Shown one piece after another: positions 1-12,732 of a stretch of DNA of 64,000 nt. The notes below the pieces were generated by a model. It ran no database searches. It had not been told where the DNA came from and saw only the letters and a program-made list of their open reading frames with translations. Positions within the stretch are counted from its first letter, which is position 1, and every line of letters starts with the position of its first letter. Source of the stretch: Bacillus ectoiniformans (GTDB lineage: Bacteria > Bacillota > Bacilli > Bacillales > Domibacillaceae); NCBI RefSeq assembly GCF_016908875.1, contig NZ_JAFBES010000001.1, positions 542,007-606,006 of the forward strand, read 5' to 3'. The position numbers and the translations under genes are program-made.

Positions 1-2498
<2,498 letters not shown>

Positions 2499-2528
2499 TC
2501 ATCATCCTCCAAATTGTTTTTGTTTTTT

Positions 2529-3050
2529 TTAGTTTAAAATTGAATATTGCTTCATATCTGTAACTAACCGCTGAGAGCCTCGAGTCAATGCCGTTTGGCC
2601 AGTGCGAGATAATTCTTTAATCCCGTACGGACGAAGCAGGTCAATCATCGCTTCGATTTTCTCAAAATTTCCGACAACTTGAATGGTTACGCTGTCTTTA
2701 GCAACATCAATGATCGTTGCGCGGAAAGGTTCGATAATTACATTTATTTCAGCGCGAGTTTGCGGTGTCGTAATGACTTTAATCAGCGCAAGCTCGCGAG
2801 CAACAACAGCTTGATCGGTAATGTCAGAAACTTTTAGTACATCAATTTGCTTATTTAGCTGCTTGAGCACTTGTTCAATTGTACGATTATCTTCTACATG
2901 GATCACAAACGTCATTTTGGAAATGCCTTCTGCTTCCGTAGGTCCGACAGTAATGCTTTCAATGTTAAACTGCCTTCTTGTAAACAGCCCCGTAATTCGG
3001 TTAAGCACACCGCTTTGATTTAAAACAGTTGTCGTTACAATGCGTTTCAT
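2529..3050 (-). CDS. ilvN: Acetolactate synthase small (regulatory) subunit
   Basis: Regulatory partner of IlvB that confers valine feedback inhibition. The 173-aa product (B. subtilis IlvH about 172) has an N-terminal ACT domain beginning [19 protein letters not shown] with the conserved glycine-rich turn, and a C-terminal ACT-like half ([14 protein letters not shown] onward). Its ATG overlaps the ilvB stop by 4 nt, the usual coupling for subunits made in equal amounts. The gene is called ilvH in B. subtilis and ilvN in many other genomes. Confidence 0.96.
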   Translation of the reverse strand: MKRIVTTTVLNQSGVLNRITGLFTRRQFNIESITVGPTEAEGISKMTFVIHVEDNRTIEQVLKQLNKQIDVLKVSDITDQAVVARELALIKVITTPQTRAEINVIIEPFRATIIDVAKDSVTIQVVGNFEKIEAMIDLLRPYGIKELSRTGQTALTRGSQRLVTDMKQYSILN

Positions 3051-4762
3051 GGTTTCACCCCAATCATTTCATGAAGCCCTTTTCCTGGAGCAATCATTGG
3101 ATATACTTTTTCTTTAGGTTTGATGCGGCAATCGATTAGCACCGACTCGCGATCAAGCAAAGTTTCCTGCAATACCCTCTCAGCTTCTTCCTCCGTGGAA
3201 ACGGAATAAGCGCGGATTCCGTAAGCATTGGCTAATTTAACGAAATCAGGCTGGGAAGGAAGTAAAGATTGTGAGTATCTTTCTTCGTAGAAAGATTCTT
3301 GCCACTGCCTTACCATTCCTAATGCTTGGTTGTTATAAATAATGATTTTAACAGGTAAATTGAGTTCAGCAATTAGCCCCAATTCCTGCAGTGTCATTTG
3401 GAATCCTGCATCTCCTGCGACAGCCACTACCGTTTCATCCGGATGGGCAATTTGTGCGCCGATTGCAGCTGGGAAACCAAATCCCATTGTTCCAAGACCG
3501 CCAGATGTAATCCATTTATTTGGTTTGCTGAATCCATAATATTGAGCCGTCCACATTTGATGCTGGCCAACGTCTGTTGTCACAATGGCATCACCATGTG
3601 TCACTTCATGAATCTTCTCCATTAAGCGCTGAGGAGAAATTTCATCTCCATCCTCTGAATTCCATAATGGAAACTCTTTTTTATTCTGATTTAGCTCCAT
3701 TCTCCATTCTTCAGAGTCTGGTGCAGTCAGCTCAAGCTTTAATAATTTTTTCAGAGCTTCCTTAGAATCTGCCACAATCGGAATTTGTGTTTCTACATTT
3801 TTACCAATTTCAGCAGGATCGATATCGATATGAGCCACTGTCGCTTTCGTAGCAAAATGCTGAAGGCTTCCAGTTAACCGGTCATCAAACCTTGCCCCGA
3901 TATTAATGAGTAAATCTGCATCATATAGCGCCATATTGGCTGTATATGTCCCGTGCATGCCTCCCATACCCAAGAAGAGCGGATGCTCTGCCGGAAATGA
4001 ACCAAGCCCAAGCAGCGTATTAACGACAGGAATATTTAATTCTTCTGCAAGCGTCAAGAGTTCTTCAGAGGCGTTGCCATGAAGAACTCCGGCTCCCGCT
4101 AAAATGACAGGCTTCTTCGCTTTAGCTAATGCATCGGCTAACTTTTTCACCTGTAGAACATTTGGCGAGAAATTCGGCTGATATCCAGGAAGATCAACTT
4201 CCGTCACAAAGTTTGGCTCCGTGATGGTCGTTGCTATATCTTTCGGAATATCGATAAGTACAGGCCCCGGACGCCCAGTTGTGGCGATATGGAACGCTTC
4301 TCTAATAATTCGAGGCAGTTCTTTCAGATCCCGAACTTGGTAATTATGTTTTGTGATTGGCATCGTAATCCCAATTACATCAGCCTCCTGAAAGGCATCT
4401 GTACCAATGACTCCTGTTGCTACTTGTCCTGTGAATACGACAAGAGGCAATGAATCCATCATGGCATCCGTAATACCTGTGACTAAGTTCGTAGCTCCTG
4501 GCCCAGATGTGGCGATGACCACACCAGGTTTGCCTGAAACTCTTGCATAGCCTTCTGCTGCATGGATTGCCGCTTGTTCATGTCTGGCTAAGATGTGCCG
4601 AATCGGATTTCTATATAATGCATCATAAAGAGGAAGAACCGCACCGCCAGGATATCCAAAAACAACCTCAACATTTTCCTTTTTCAATGATTCAATAAAA
4701 AGTTCTGCTCCACTTAATGTGCCTTCTAGCGGCTTGGGTTCCACTTTTACTTTTGGGCTCAT
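3047..4762 (-). CDS. ilvB: Acetolactate synthase large (catalytic) subunit
   Basis: TPP-dependent enzyme making 2-acetolactate from two pyruvates, or 2-aceto-2-hydroxybutyrate from pyruvate and 2-ketobutyrate. The three domains are in order: an N-terminal Pyr domain with the catalytic glutamate ([14 protein letters not shown]), a central FAD-binding domain, and a C-terminal PP domain with the TPP/Mg motif [13 protein letters not shown] longer reading frame starts at 4804, but I place the start at the ATG at 4762 ([10 protein letters not shown]) because GGAGGGAGAAAG lies at normal distance just upstream and 571 aa fits the family. The T-box leader ends immediately before it. First gene of the T-box-controlled segment. 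Confidence 0.96.
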   Translation of the reverse strand: MSPKVKVEPKPLEGTLSGAELFIESLKKENVEVVFGYPGGAVLPLYDALYRNPIRHILARHEQAAIHAAEGYARVSGKPGVVIATSGPGATNLVTGITDAMMDSLPLVVFTGQVATGVIGTDAFQEADVIGITMPITKHNYQVRDLKELPRIIREAFHIATTGRPGPVLIDIPKDIATTITEPNFVTEVDLPGYQPNFSPNVLQVKKLADALAKAKKPVILAGAGVLHGNASEELLTLAEELNIPVVNTLLGLGSFPAEHPLFLGMGGMHGTYTANMALYDADLLINIGARFDDRLTGSLQHFATKATVAHIDIDPAEIGKNVETQIPIVADSKEALKKLLKLELTAPDSEEWRMELNQNKKEFPLWNSEDGDEISPQRLMEKIHEVTHGDAIVTTDVGQHQMWTAQYYGFSKPNKWITSGGLGTMGFGFPAAIGAQIAHPDETVVAVAGDAGFQMTLQELGLIAELNLPVKIIIYNNQALGMVRQWQESFYEERYSQSLLPSQPDFVKLANAYGIRAYSVSTEEEAERVLQETLLDRESVLIDCRIKPKEKVYPMIAPGKGLHEMIGVKP

Positions 4763-4835
4763 TACTTTCTCCCTCCAAATTGTTGTCATTTTAATGTTTG
4801 GCAAGAGTGATTGACTTTCTAAAGTTTAAATACAA

Positions 4836-5125
4836 AAAGAAAAGCCTTCTCATCCCTGCGCCTACTAATCCTATAAGCACAGGGATGAAAAGACTTTATT
4901 TCTTTCCACGGTACCACCCTGGTTTATGGCATTCTCACAAATGCCACCTCTTGAAGCTATACAGCTTCTTTTTGATAACGAGTAATAGATACTCGACCGA
5001 TCCTAATTGATTTCGTTCAGATCAGCACTCAGAGGGGATGTCGCTGTAAGAGGTATTACCGGCTCTCAGCATAACCGGCTCTCTGTGAATACTGGTTTCT
5101 TACAACTTTTTCCTCGTCGACGTTT
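4836..5125 (-). promoter_or_regulatory. T-box leader (tRNA-sensing attenuator) of ilvB
   Basis: The reverse strand carries the T-box sequence AGGGTGGTACCGTG (4907-4920), the bulge that reads the free acceptor end of uncharged tRNA. Downstream is a competing terminator: GC-rich arms CATCCCTG/CAGGGATG (4880-4887 and 4851-4858) and a T-run near 4836-4845. Stem I lies at about 5030-5115; pairing TGTAA with TTACA and GTATT with AATAC leaves CTC (5050-5052) in the specifier position, suggesting a leucine codon, as in B. subtilis ilv-leu. The specifier call is by eye and less certain than the T-box itself. The leader lies between ilvD and ilvB, so read-through from ilvD would also be attenuated. Confidence 0.93.
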
Positions 5126-5131
5126 TGGTTA

Positions 5132-6799
5132 TTAAATTTTCATTACTCCGCCTGTATTAGCAGATGTAACAAGTTTTGAATATCTAGCTAAATAGCCTTT
5201 TTTGATTTTTGGTTCTGGCTGTACAAAATTTGCTTTTCTTTCAGACAATTCTTCTTCAGATAACACGACGTTCAGCGTGCGGCGTGTTAAATCAATAATG
5301 ATTTGATCGCCTGTTTCAACAAATGCAATCGGACCGCCTTCTGCTGCTTCCGGAGAAACATGCCCGATAGAAATTCCTCTTGATGCTCCTGAGAAGCGTC
5401 CGTCTGTCATAAGAGCTACTTTCTTTTCAAGCCCCCGCCCGGCAATGGCAGCTGTTGGTGCGAGCATTTCCGGCATTCCAGGTCCGCCTTTTGGTCCTTC
5501 GTATCGAATGACTACGACATGGCCTTCTTTCACGGTTCCATTGTTGATTCCTTCAAGCGCTTCGTCTTGAGATTCAAAAACAATGGCTTCTCCAGTAAAC
5601 GTTTTGATCGAAGGATCAACCGCGCCTACTTTAATGACTCCGCCGTCAGGAGCCAAATTTCCGTACAGGATGGACAGTCCGCCCACAGGACTATAAGGGT
5701 TATCTTTGCGTCTAATCACTTGATCATTCGTAATCTTCTTATCTTGAACATTTTCATAGACAGATTTGCCTGTGATCGTGATCCTGTCGCGATTTAATGC
5801 TCCATCAATTTGACAAAGCTCGTTGATAATGGCGCTGATGCCGCCAGCATTATGAACATCCTGCATTGTATAATCTGATGCTGGACTGATTTTTGATAAG
5901 TAAGGAACCCGCTCTGCAATCTCATTAATGCGGTTTAAGTCATAATCAATCTCTGCTTCATGAGCAATTGCTAATGTATGCAGGACGGTATTCGTTGATC
6001 CGCCCATTGCCATATCGAGTGCAAATGCATCATCAATGGCTTCTTTCGTAATAATATCTCTCGGTTTAATATCTTTCTTAACCATATCCATTAAGTGATG
6101 TGCGGCTTCTTTAATTAATCTGTGGCGTTCATTGGAAGTGGCCACGATTGTTGCATTGCCAGGAGGAGTAACACCCAGCATTTCCATTAGTGAATTCATG
6201 GAATTGGCTGTAAACATACCAGAACATGATCCGCATGTAGGGCAAGCGCTCGATTCAATCTCAAGCAATTCCTCTGCCGACATTTTACCAGACTTATGCG
6301 CTCCTACTCCCTCAAATACAGAAACAAGCGATAATGGCTTTCCTGTTGAGGTTTGACCGCCTTCCATTGGTCCGCCTGATACAAATACAGAAGGGACATT
6401 CGTTCTGGCAGCTGCCATCAGCATTCCAGGAGTAATCTTGTCACAGTTCGGAATATAGAATACTCCATCAAACCAATGAGCATTGATAACTGTTTCCGCT
6501 GCATCAGCGATCAATTCCCGGCTTGGAAGAGAATATCTCATTCCAATGTGCCCCATGGCAATTCCGTCATCGACTCCAATCGTATTAAACTCAAATGGAA
6601 CACCGCCAGCTTCGCGAATCGCTTGCTTCACCACTTCAGCAAATTTATTAAGGTGAACGTGTCCGGGAATAATATCGATATAAGAGTTGCATACCCCAAT
6701 GAAGGGTTTATGCAGATCTTCTGTCTTTACTCCCGTAGCATATAGCAAGCTGCGGTGGGGAGCTCGATCGATCCCCTTTTTAATCATGTCACTACGCAT
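5132..6799 (-). CDS. ilvD: Dihydroxy-acid dehydratase
   Basis: Fe-S lyase converting 2,3-dihydroxy-isovalerate or -3-methylvalerate to the 2-keto acids, third common step of valine/isoleucine synthesis. The 555-aa product matches B. subtilis IlvD in length. The cluster ligand motifs NCDKITPGM (about residue 119) and [17 protein letters not shown] (about 187) are present, along with a C-terminal domain containing GRFSGASRG. It starts at MRSDMIKKG behind GGAGGAGATAG. It sits upstream of the T-box, unlike B. subtilis where ilvD is unlinked, so it has its own promoter (6959-6987). Confidence 0.97.
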   Translation of the reverse strand: MRSDMIKKGIDRAPHRSLLYATGVKTEDLHKPFIGVCNSYIDIIPGHVHLNKFAEVVKQAIREAGGVPFEFNTIGVDDGIAMGHIGMRYSLPSRELIADAAETVINAHWFDGVFYIPNCDKITPGMLMAAARTNVPSVFVSGGPMEGGQTSTGKPLSLVSVFEGVGAHKSGKMSAEELLEIESSACPTCGSCSGMFTANSMNSLMEMLGVTPPGNATIVATSNERHRLIKEAAHHLMDMVKKDIKPRDIITKEAIDDAFALDMAMGGSTNTVLHTLAIAHEAEIDYDLNRINEIAERVPYLSKISPASDYTMQDVHNAGGISAIINELCQIDGALNRDRITITGKSVYENVQDKKITNDQVIRRKDNPYSPVGGLSILYGNLAPDGGVIKVGAVDPSIKTFTGEAIVFESQDEALEGINNGTVKEGHVVVIRYEGPKGGPGMPEMLAPTAAIAGRGLEKKVALMTDGRFSGASRGISIGHVSPEAAEGGPIAFVETGDQIIIDLTRRTLNVVLSEEELSERKANFVQPEPKIKKGYLARYSKLVTSANTGGVMKI

Positions 6800-6925
6800 A
6801 CTATCTCCTCCAAAAGCACTCCGGTTTATACTAAGATGCTAATTAATTTAATGGTGGTCTCTCATTGAACATTCACTCATTTGTTTAATGAAATGAGAGG
6901 GTTGAAAACTCTATTAATTTCACGC

Positions 6926-6987
6926 TCTAATCTGAAAATTAAGTTTATATTGAGGACAATCATATCCTTCTTTTTTAAGTTGGTCAA
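6926..6987 (-). promoter_or_regulatory. Promoter of ilvD with CodY-like box
   Basis: On the reverse strand TTGACC (6982-6987) and TATGAT (6959-6964) are separated by exactly 17 bp, a near-consensus SigA promoter. Just downstream, at 6926-6940, AATTTTCAGATTAGA matches 11 of 15 positions of the CodY consensus AATTTTCWGAAAATT and lies around the start site, where CodY binding would repress. Branched-chain amino acid genes are classic CodY targets; the CodY assignment is inference from one imperfect box. The rest of 6800-7195 holds only A+T-rich sequence with no gene that I can see. Confidence 0.7.
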
Positions 6988-7194
6988 CACCTTTTTACAA
7001 ATTTTTTGATAATTAAAATTCTATTAAAAAATTTAACTTTTTTGAAATCGCTTCCAATTCGATAGCTGCTTAATTTTCATTCTTTTCAAAAATTTTCAAG
7101 GGGTTGACAAAACCGAATAAATTTCTTTTATTCCCTCTGTACTTTTTCATAAATAAATACTTTTCTTTCGTTGATATTAACAAGCAGTATTACA

Positions 7195-7222
7195 TAAAAA
7201 AAGAGCACCTAATAAGGCGCTC
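7195..7222 (-). terminator. Terminator of the class A PBP gene
   Basis: Arms GAGCGCC/GGTGCTC (7216-7222 and 7203-7209), then a T-run on the reverse strand. The hairpin starts directly after the PBP stop codon. Confidence 0.85.
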
Positions 7223-9178
7223 CTAAAAAATTTCATTCCATTTATCCACGAGATTATCAAACCAGTCTTTTTTCGATTCTTCTGCAGGCTGCTGTTCTTC
7301 GTTAATAGAGTCTACATCAAATGAAGTATCATCCAAGTGCGGAAGGACCTCCTCGATTACCTCCTTAAAAACAGGCACAGCACCATCAGAACTGTTGGTC
7401 GTCAAATGGTGAGATTCATCTGCTTTCTCTACTCCCACCCATACAGCTCCTACAAGCGTAGGTGTATAGCCGATAAACCATTGGTCTTTCGTTCCTCTGG
7501 TTCCGTCTACTTGCGTCGAACCAGTTTTCCCTGCGATATCTACGCCGGAAGTTTTTGCTTTTTTACCAGAACCTTTTTCAACAACGCGAAGAAGCATGGA
7601 AGTCATCTCATCCGACACTTCTTTTGACGTTACCTCTACTTCTTTTGGTTCCCATTTAGGCTTTACTTCTCCATCCGGCCCAATAATTTTTTTAATAAAA
7701 TAACTTTCTCTTCTAACTCCATCATTGGCAAATGTCGTATAGGCTTCAGCCATTTGCTTCGGAGAAACACCTTTATGCATGCCCCCTAGAGCCAAGCTTA
7801 AATTCCGATCTTCATCTTCGGTTGGTATGCCGAGGCGTTTTAAAGCATCCAGACCTTTGGAAATGCCAATTTCATTCAGCAGCCAAACGGTAGGAACATT
7901 CAGCGACTTTTCGACAGCTCGATACATCGGTACTTCGCCTTCATATGTTTTTGAGTAATTTTGAGGTTCATATTCACCGAATTTTGTCGGTTCGTCTTTT
8001 AGCATGCTTGTCGGTTTATAGCCTTCTTCTAACGCTGGCATAAACGTAACTAGTGGCTTAATTGTCGACCCCGGGGATCTCGTCATTTGAGTGGCATAGT
8101 TAAACCCTCTAAACACATGATCTCCTCTTCTTCCTACAATAGCCGTGACTCCGCCTGTTTTTGGATCCAAGAGAATCGCTGCACTTTGTGAGTCTTCTCC
8201 GTTAACGGACTTCGGAAAGATTCGTTCTTTTTTATATACTTCTTCTAAACCAGATTGTACTTGCTGATCCATGGCCGTATAAATCTTGTACCCTTTTGTC
8301 AGCAATTCATCCTGAGTAAGCCCATAACGCTTAATGGCTTCGTTAATGACTGAATCAGCGTAATGAGGGTATTTGCCTTTCAGCGGATCTCCGCTTCGGT
8401 CCTTAAGCTCAGGCTCCTCCTGCTTAGCTTCGCTCGCTTCTGCTTCTGTAATGTATCCGTATTTCACCATTTGGTTCAATACGACATTTCGTCTGGCAAT
8501 GGATTTATCCAAATTGTTATATGGGCTTAAAGCAGACGGTGCCTTAATAATTCCGGCAAGCATAGCAGATTCACTAAGTGTCAGATCTTCTACCTCTTTG
8601 CCAAAATATTTTTTCGAGGCATTTTGCACGCCCCATGAGCCGCTTCCGAAATAAATGGTGTTTAAATACATTTCTAGAACTTCATCTTTCTTATAAACCT
8701 TTTCAATCTCAATCGCTAAGAAGAGTTCTTCAATTTTTCTTTTGTACGTTTTCTCTGGTGAGAGCATCGCGTTTTTCGTCAGCTGCTGGGTAATCGTGCT
8801 TCCCCCCTGCACAACACCGCCTGAAACAGTATTTTTAAAAAATGCGCGAGTCATTCCCTTCAAATCAAACCCATTATGCTCATAGAATCGGTTATCTTCT
8901 ATTGAAACGACTGCATGCTGCAGGTTTTCCGGCATTTTTTCTATGCTGACACTCTCTGACCGATTAGCCGACAGTTTACTTGCCACTTCCCCATCATCCG
9001 CATACAGAATGGTCGGCTGAGCTAATCCTTTTTGCAAAGATTCGACGTCTGCGGATTTCATAAAGTACACGATAAACCCAAGGCCTAATAAAACGACAAT
9101 TGAAACCATTAATATGATGATTTGTGTTAAGTGGAATTTTCTCCACATATTTTTAAAAAATCTGCTGACTGCATTCAT
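7223..9178 (-). CDS. pbpG: Class A penicillin-binding protein (PbpG/PBP2d-like)
   Basis: Bifunctional peptidoglycan glycosyltransferase/transpeptidase anchored by one N-terminal membrane helix (about residues 20-45). The GT51 domain shows EDNRFYEHNGFD and GGSTITQQLTKN; the transpeptidase domain shows SxxK (STIK, in RSPGSTIKPL), SxN (SLN) and KTG (GKTGST). From MNAVSRFFKNMW the product is 651 aa, close to B. subtilis PbpG, a forespore enzyme of spore cortex/germ-wall synthesis; PbpF is the alternative. A 30-codon upstream extension exists, but the AGGAGG lies only 14 nt before the 9178 ATG and the extension has no membrane-protein character, so I use 9178. The acidic tail (DSINEEQQPAEE) is variable in this family. 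Gene symbol by similarity only. Confidence 0.85.
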   Translation of the reverse strand: MNAVSRFFKNMWRKFHLTQIIILMVSIVVLLGLGFIVYFMKSADVESLQKGLAQPTILYADDGEVASKLSANRSESVSIEKMPENLQHAVVSIEDNRFYEHNGFDLKGMTRAFFKNTVSGGVVQGGSTITQQLTKNAMLSPEKTYKRKIEELFLAIEIEKVYKKDEVLEMYLNTIYFGSGSWGVQNASKKYFGKEVEDLTLSESAMLAGIIKAPSALSPYNNLDKSIARRNVVLNQMVKYGYITEAEASEAKQEEPELKDRSGDPLKGKYPHYADSVINEAIKRYGLTQDELLTKGYKIYTAMDQQVQSGLEEVYKKERIFPKSVNGEDSQSAAILLDPKTGGVTAIVGRRGDHVFRGFNYATQMTRSPGSTIKPLVTFMPALEEGYKPTSMLKDEPTKFGEYEPQNYSKTYEGEVPMYRAVEKSLNVPTVWLLNEIGISKGLDALKRLGIPTEDEDRNLSLALGGMHKGVSPKQMAEAYTTFANDGVRRESYFIKKIIGPDGEVKPKWEPKEVEVTSKEVSDEMTSMLLRVVEKGSGKKAKTSGVDIAGKTGSTQVDGTRGTKDQWFIGYTPTLVGAVWVGVEKADESHHLTTNSSDGAVPVFKEVIEEVLPHLDDTSFDVDSINEEQQPAEESKKDWFDNLVDKWNEIF

Positions 9179-9397
9179 TGGATTATTTAGTTCCTCCTGA
9201 AAAAAACTATTTCTTAAGCATCTTAAATTATTGTAAGGATAATAATCAAGAATGCAATAAAAAAGCATTAAAACAAGTCTGTTTTCATAGTAAAAATCAA
9301 AAATTTGTTAATGATGATGATTAACACATATGAAGTTGCAAAGCAGAAAAAACATTTCTACAGTTAGAATATAAATATATAGAAAGGATGCCTTTTA

Positions 9398-10819
9398 ATG
9401 GACAAATCGATTGTATTAATAAGAATGGGCGATTTGCGGCTGCATGATAATCCTGCCTTATATACCGCTTGTCAAAACGGTGCTATATTGCCTGTTTTTA
9501 TTATTGACAACGAAGACAGGAAACTTTCAGCCAGCGCTAAAAATTGGTGGCTTCATCATGCTTTGCTTTCCTTTCAAGAAAAGTTAGCCTCCCTTAAAGC
9601 AAAGCTTCATATCAGAATGGGCGACACAGAAACCATCCTTACCGATATAGTGGAAGAAACCGGCTGCACCGAAATTTTTTGGAACAGAACATATGAACCT
9701 GCCGTCTATGAGAAAGACTTGAAAATGGCGAAGCGTCTTGATGCAGATGGCATGCATATCCAAACGTTTGAAGGACGCCTGCTTCATTCACCCTGGGTTA
9801 ATAGAAAACCCGATGGAACGCCATACAAAGTCTTCTCGGCTTTTTATAGAGCTTATCAAAAGGTGGAAGTTCCAGCCCCTCTTCCATCGATTAGTGAAAT
9901 CCAGACAGTAAAGATCGACACCCCTTCTTTAACTGCCGAACAATTAGATTTGCTTCCAGTTCACCCTTGGGCAGAAAAGCTGGATAAGTATTGGCATATC
10001 AGCGAAGAGGCAGCTATTAAAAAGCTAGAGGCCTTTGCTAATAAAAAGTTAATTCATTATAAAGAAAGAAGTGATTTTCCAGCGAAAGAATTTCACTCCT
10101 CGCTCTCTCCATATATAGCGTCAGGCCTGCTTTCTGTACGGACGATCTACCACTATTTAGTGGCACATGATATTTACGCTGAAGCTTTTGTGCGCCAATT
10201 GGTATGGAGAGACTTTTCTTGGCATTTGTTATTCCATTATCCTGAAGCGGCTGAACAGCCTTGGAACAATAAATTTGAATCCTTCGCTTGGAATAATGAT
10301 ATCGATTTGCTTCAGCAATGGAAAGAAGGAAAAACTGGCTATCCCATAGTGGATGCCGGTATGCGTGAGCTTTGGGAAACCGGATTTATGCACAATCGGG
10401 TGCGAATGATCACGGCAAGTTTCTTAACGAAGCATTTGCTAATTCACTGGCGAAATGGTGCAGAGTGGTTTATGGACACTCTTGTTGATGCCGACTTAGC
10501 TAATAATCAAATGAGCTGGCAATGGGTAGCTGGTTCAGGAGCCGATGCCGCACCTTATTTTCGAATTTTTAACCCTACCCTTCAAAGTAAGAAATTCGAT
10601 GAGGAAGGCGTGTATCTTAAAAAGTGGCTCCCTGAATTAAGGCAGCTGCCAAACCGCTATATTCATGAGCCTCATAAAGCTACGTCTGCTGTATTAGAAG
10701 AATCTCAGGTCAAGTTAGGGGTTGATTACCCACACCCGATTGTAGACCATAAATCTGCGCGGGAGCGAGCTTTAGCGGCTTATCATGAACTGAGCAAGGA
10801 ATCCAATGAAGCTAAATAA
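9398..10819 (+). CDS. phr: Deoxyribodipyrimidine photolyase (cryptochrome/photolyase family)
   Basis: FAD-dependent, light-driven repair of UV pyrimidine dimers. The 473-aa product has an N-terminal antenna-binding Rossmann domain (IVLIRMGDLRLHDNPAL) and a C-terminal FAD domain: FAD contacts near SSLSPYIASG, the WRDFSWHLLFH segment, TGYPIVDAGMREL and WQWVAGSGADAAPYF with the conserved Asn-rich cavity (ADLANNQMSWQW). These are class I CPD photolyase signatures. AAAGGATG precedes the ATG by 7 nt. Single-gene unit on the plus strand, divergent from the PBP gene. Confidence 0.95.
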   Translation: MDKSIVLIRMGDLRLHDNPALYTACQNGAILPVFIIDNEDRKLSASAKNWWLHHALLSFQEKLASLKAKLHIRMGDTETILTDIVEETGCTEIFWNRTYEPAVYEKDLKMAKRLDADGMHIQTFEGRLLHSPWVNRKPDGTPYKVFSAFYRAYQKVEVPAPLPSISEIQTVKIDTPSLTAEQLDLLPVHPWAEKLDKYWHISEEAAIKKLEAFANKKLIHYKERSDFPAKEFHSSLSPYIASGLLSVRTIYHYLVAHDIYAEAFVRQLVWRDFSWHLLFHYPEAAEQPWNNKFESFAWNNDIDLLQQWKEGKTGYPIVDAGMRELWETGFMHNRVRMITASFLTKHLLIHWRNGAEWFMDTLVDADLANNQMSWQWVAGSGADAAPYFRIFNPTLQSKKFDEEGVYLKKWLPELRQLPNRYIHEPHKATSAVLEESQVKLGVDYPHPIVDHKSARERALAAYHELSKESNEAK

Positions 10820-10857
10820 CAGCAAATACGCTTATGAAGCATGGCGAATTTGGATAT

Positions 10858-10904
10858 AAAAAAAAGTGACGCAGAAAGCGGAGATTTCACCGTTTCTGCG
10901 TCAC
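10858..10904 (-). terminator. Terminator of tatA
   Basis: 12-bp perfect stem GTGACGCAGAAA/TTTCTGCGTCAC (10866-10877 and 10893-10904), followed on the reverse strand by an eight-T run. It lies between convergent photolyase and tatA genes and may also stop photolyase transcripts, though there is no T-run on that strand. Confidence 0.85.
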
Positions 10905-10920
10905 ATATTAATTAAACCAT

Positions 10921-11091
10921 TTATTTATTTTCCTTCGGTTTTTCTTCATCTTCCATAATGCCTTTCATCCCCCGTTTAAATTCATGGAGTGTTTGGCCAG
11001 CTGCCTTGCCTAGCTGCGGAAGTTTGGATGGTCCAAAAAGCAATAAAGCAACAATTAAAATAATAGCAACTTCTCCAAATCCGAGATTCAT
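10921..11091 (-). CDS. tatA: Sec-independent translocase subunit TatA
   Basis: 56-aa protein starting MNLGFGEVAIILIVALLLF. It has one N-terminal membrane helix, the hinge LFGPSKLPQLGKAAGQ (the conserved FGxxKLP motif), an amphipathic helix, then a charged acidic tail ending EKPKENK. This is the TatA/TatE layout that forms the Tat pore for folded, twin-arginine substrates. No tatC is adjacent, so this is an orphan copy that must pair with a TatC encoded elsewhere, as with B. subtilis TatAc. Ends at the terminator shared with the photolyase gene. Confidence 0.92.
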   Translation of the reverse strand: MNLGFGEVAIILIVALLLFGPSKLPQLGKAAGQTLHEFKRGMKGIMEDEEKPKENK

Positions 11092-11160
11092 ATGCTTTTA
11101 TCCCCTTATGTTCAAATAGTTATTTGTCTACCTATTGTAGACGATCCTTCGTTAATTGAA

Positions 11161-11208
11161 AACAAAAAACAGCAAATGTGCTTTTTTTGCCACACTTGCT
11201 GTTTTTTT
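11161..11208 (-). terminator. Terminator of the DAACS symporter gene
   Basis: 13-bp stem AACAGCAAGTGTG/CACATTTGCTGTT (one G-T pair) on the reverse strand followed by TTTTTT; a T-run also exists on the plus strand. Confidence 0.85.
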
Positions 11209-11220
11209 CTTGTTGAATAA

Positions 11221-12456
11221 TTATGCGCCTGCGCGCTGTTCTTTAATTGTTTGTTTCTTTTCGCCTTCTGCCACGATCACCGCACATGCAGCGTCACCTG
11301 AGATATTGATAGAAGTACGAGCCATGTCTAGAATACGGTCAATACCAAGAATTAAACCAACACCTTCAACAGGAAGACCTACGCTGCTTAATACCATAGC
11401 AAGCATGATCAAGCCTACTCCAGGAACCCCGGCTGTACCAATACTAGCTAGAACCGCAGTTAATACTACTGTAGCAAGTTCACTAATGGACAAATCAATT
11501 CCATATGCTTGGGCGATGAACATTGTTGCCACACCTTGCATGATCGCTGTTCCGTCCATGTTAATCGTTGCGCCTAGCGGCTGTACGAATGAGCTGATCG
11601 GCTCTGGCACTTTCAAACGTTTCTGAGCCACTTCCATAGAGATTGGCAGTGTCGCATTACTGCTTGATGTACTAAACGCCACACTCATTGCAGGAGCAAA
11701 GTTTTTAAAGAACCAGATCGGACTTTTCTTTGCTAAAAGCATGATCGCACCGCCGTAAGTGATAGCAGCATGAATGACTAGTGCTGCAAGTACAACGATC
11801 ATATAAGCACTCATGGCTTTAATTGCACTAAATCCTTGATTTCCAATAGCAGAAGCAATAAGGCCAAATGTACCATATGGAGCAAACTTCATGACTAGTC
11901 CAACCAAGTACATCATAATTTCATTACCCTGTTCGACTAGATTTAGTATCCCTTTTGTTTTATCACCTAACGCCGTTAACGCTAAGCCAATAAAGATCGC
12001 AAAAGCAATAATTTGAAGCATATTTCCTTGAGTCATCGCATCTAATGGATTTTTAGGAATGATGTTCAATAATGTTTCTCCGACAGGCGGAGCTTCTTCT
12101 GTTTCAAATTCAGCATTCTGCGTATCAAAATTCCCTGCTTCTCCTGGTTGTACAATTGCAGATAGTGATAATCCGATTACAATCGCAATAGCTGTGGTAA
12201 TTAAAAAGAAAGTAATCGTTTTCAAACCAATTCGCCCTAATTTCTTCGGATCGCCTAATCCTGCAGAACCTAACACGATGGATAGAAATACGATTGGCAC
12301 GACAAGCATGCTGATGAGGTTAAGAAAGATCTTGCCTAGCGGAGTGAAAAAATAAGGATCTAACACTTTAAATACGTCAGGAGCAAATAAGTTGAGAGCT
12401 AATCCAACAACTGCCCCTAAGATTAAAGCAGTAATAATTTTACCAGTAAGTTTCAT
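11221..12456 (-). CDS. Dicarboxylate/amino acid:cation symporter (GltT/GltP-like)
   Basis: Sodium- or proton-coupled uptake of glutamate/aspartate or C4-dicarboxylates. From the ATG at 12456 (MKLTGKIITALILG), preceded by AAAGGGG at 8 nt, the product is 411 aa. The core shows the first re-entrant loop STSSSNATLPISM and the substrate/sodium site ATINMDGTAIMQGVATMF, the hallmarks of the DAACS family, over about eight membrane segments. The exact substrate cannot be read from these motifs; glutamate/aspartate is likeliest. Single-gene transcription unit. Confidence 0.9.
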   Translation of the reverse strand: MKLTGKIITALILGAVVGLALNLFAPDVFKVLDPYFFTPLGKIFLNLISMLVVPIVFLSIVLGSAGLGDPKKLGRIGLKTITFFLITTAIAIVIGLSLSAIVQPGEAGNFDTQNAEFETEEAPPVGETLLNIIPKNPLDAMTQGNMLQIIAFAIFIGLALTALGDKTKGILNLVEQGNEIMMYLVGLVMKFAPYGTFGLIASAIGNQGFSAIKAMSAYMIVVLAALVIHAAITYGGAIMLLAKKSPIWFFKNFAPAMSVAFSTSSSNATLPISMEVAQKRLKVPEPISSFVQPLGATINMDGTAIMQGVATMFIAQAYGIDLSISELATVVLTAVLASIGTAGVPGVGLIMLAMVLSSVGLPVEGVGLILGIDRILDMARTSINISGDAACAVIVAEGEKKQTIKEQRAGA

Positions 12457-12732
12457 AACAGTTCCCCTTTCCATATCTCTTAGTTGTAAACGAGCACAAA
12501 ATATATCATAAACGACATTTAATAAAAATACAAAAAAATTTTTAAGTGTTTATAAATTTCCCCAAATTCAGTCCAATCAAACTAACATTAATAGGATATA
12601 ACGGAAATATTATTAGAAAAATACCACAATTTAAACAATTTAAAAGAACACTGATAACATCTATAATATTGACAATAACAGCAATAAATAATATAAAATG
12701 TACAAGATTTTTTATTTAAAAGGAGCGTGGCT

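Noticed and set aside
4763..4804. N-terminal extension of IlvB to an ATG at 4804
   Set aside because: No ribosome site before 4804; GGAGGGAGAAAG sits inside the extension, right before the ATG at 4762.
4798..5010. 70-codon plus-strand frame through the T-box
   Set aside because: Antisense to a well-defined T-box leader, no ribosome site.
7103..7135. TTGACA on the plus strand as a promoter
   Set aside because: No -10 at proper spacing, and it would only transcribe antisense into the PBP gene.
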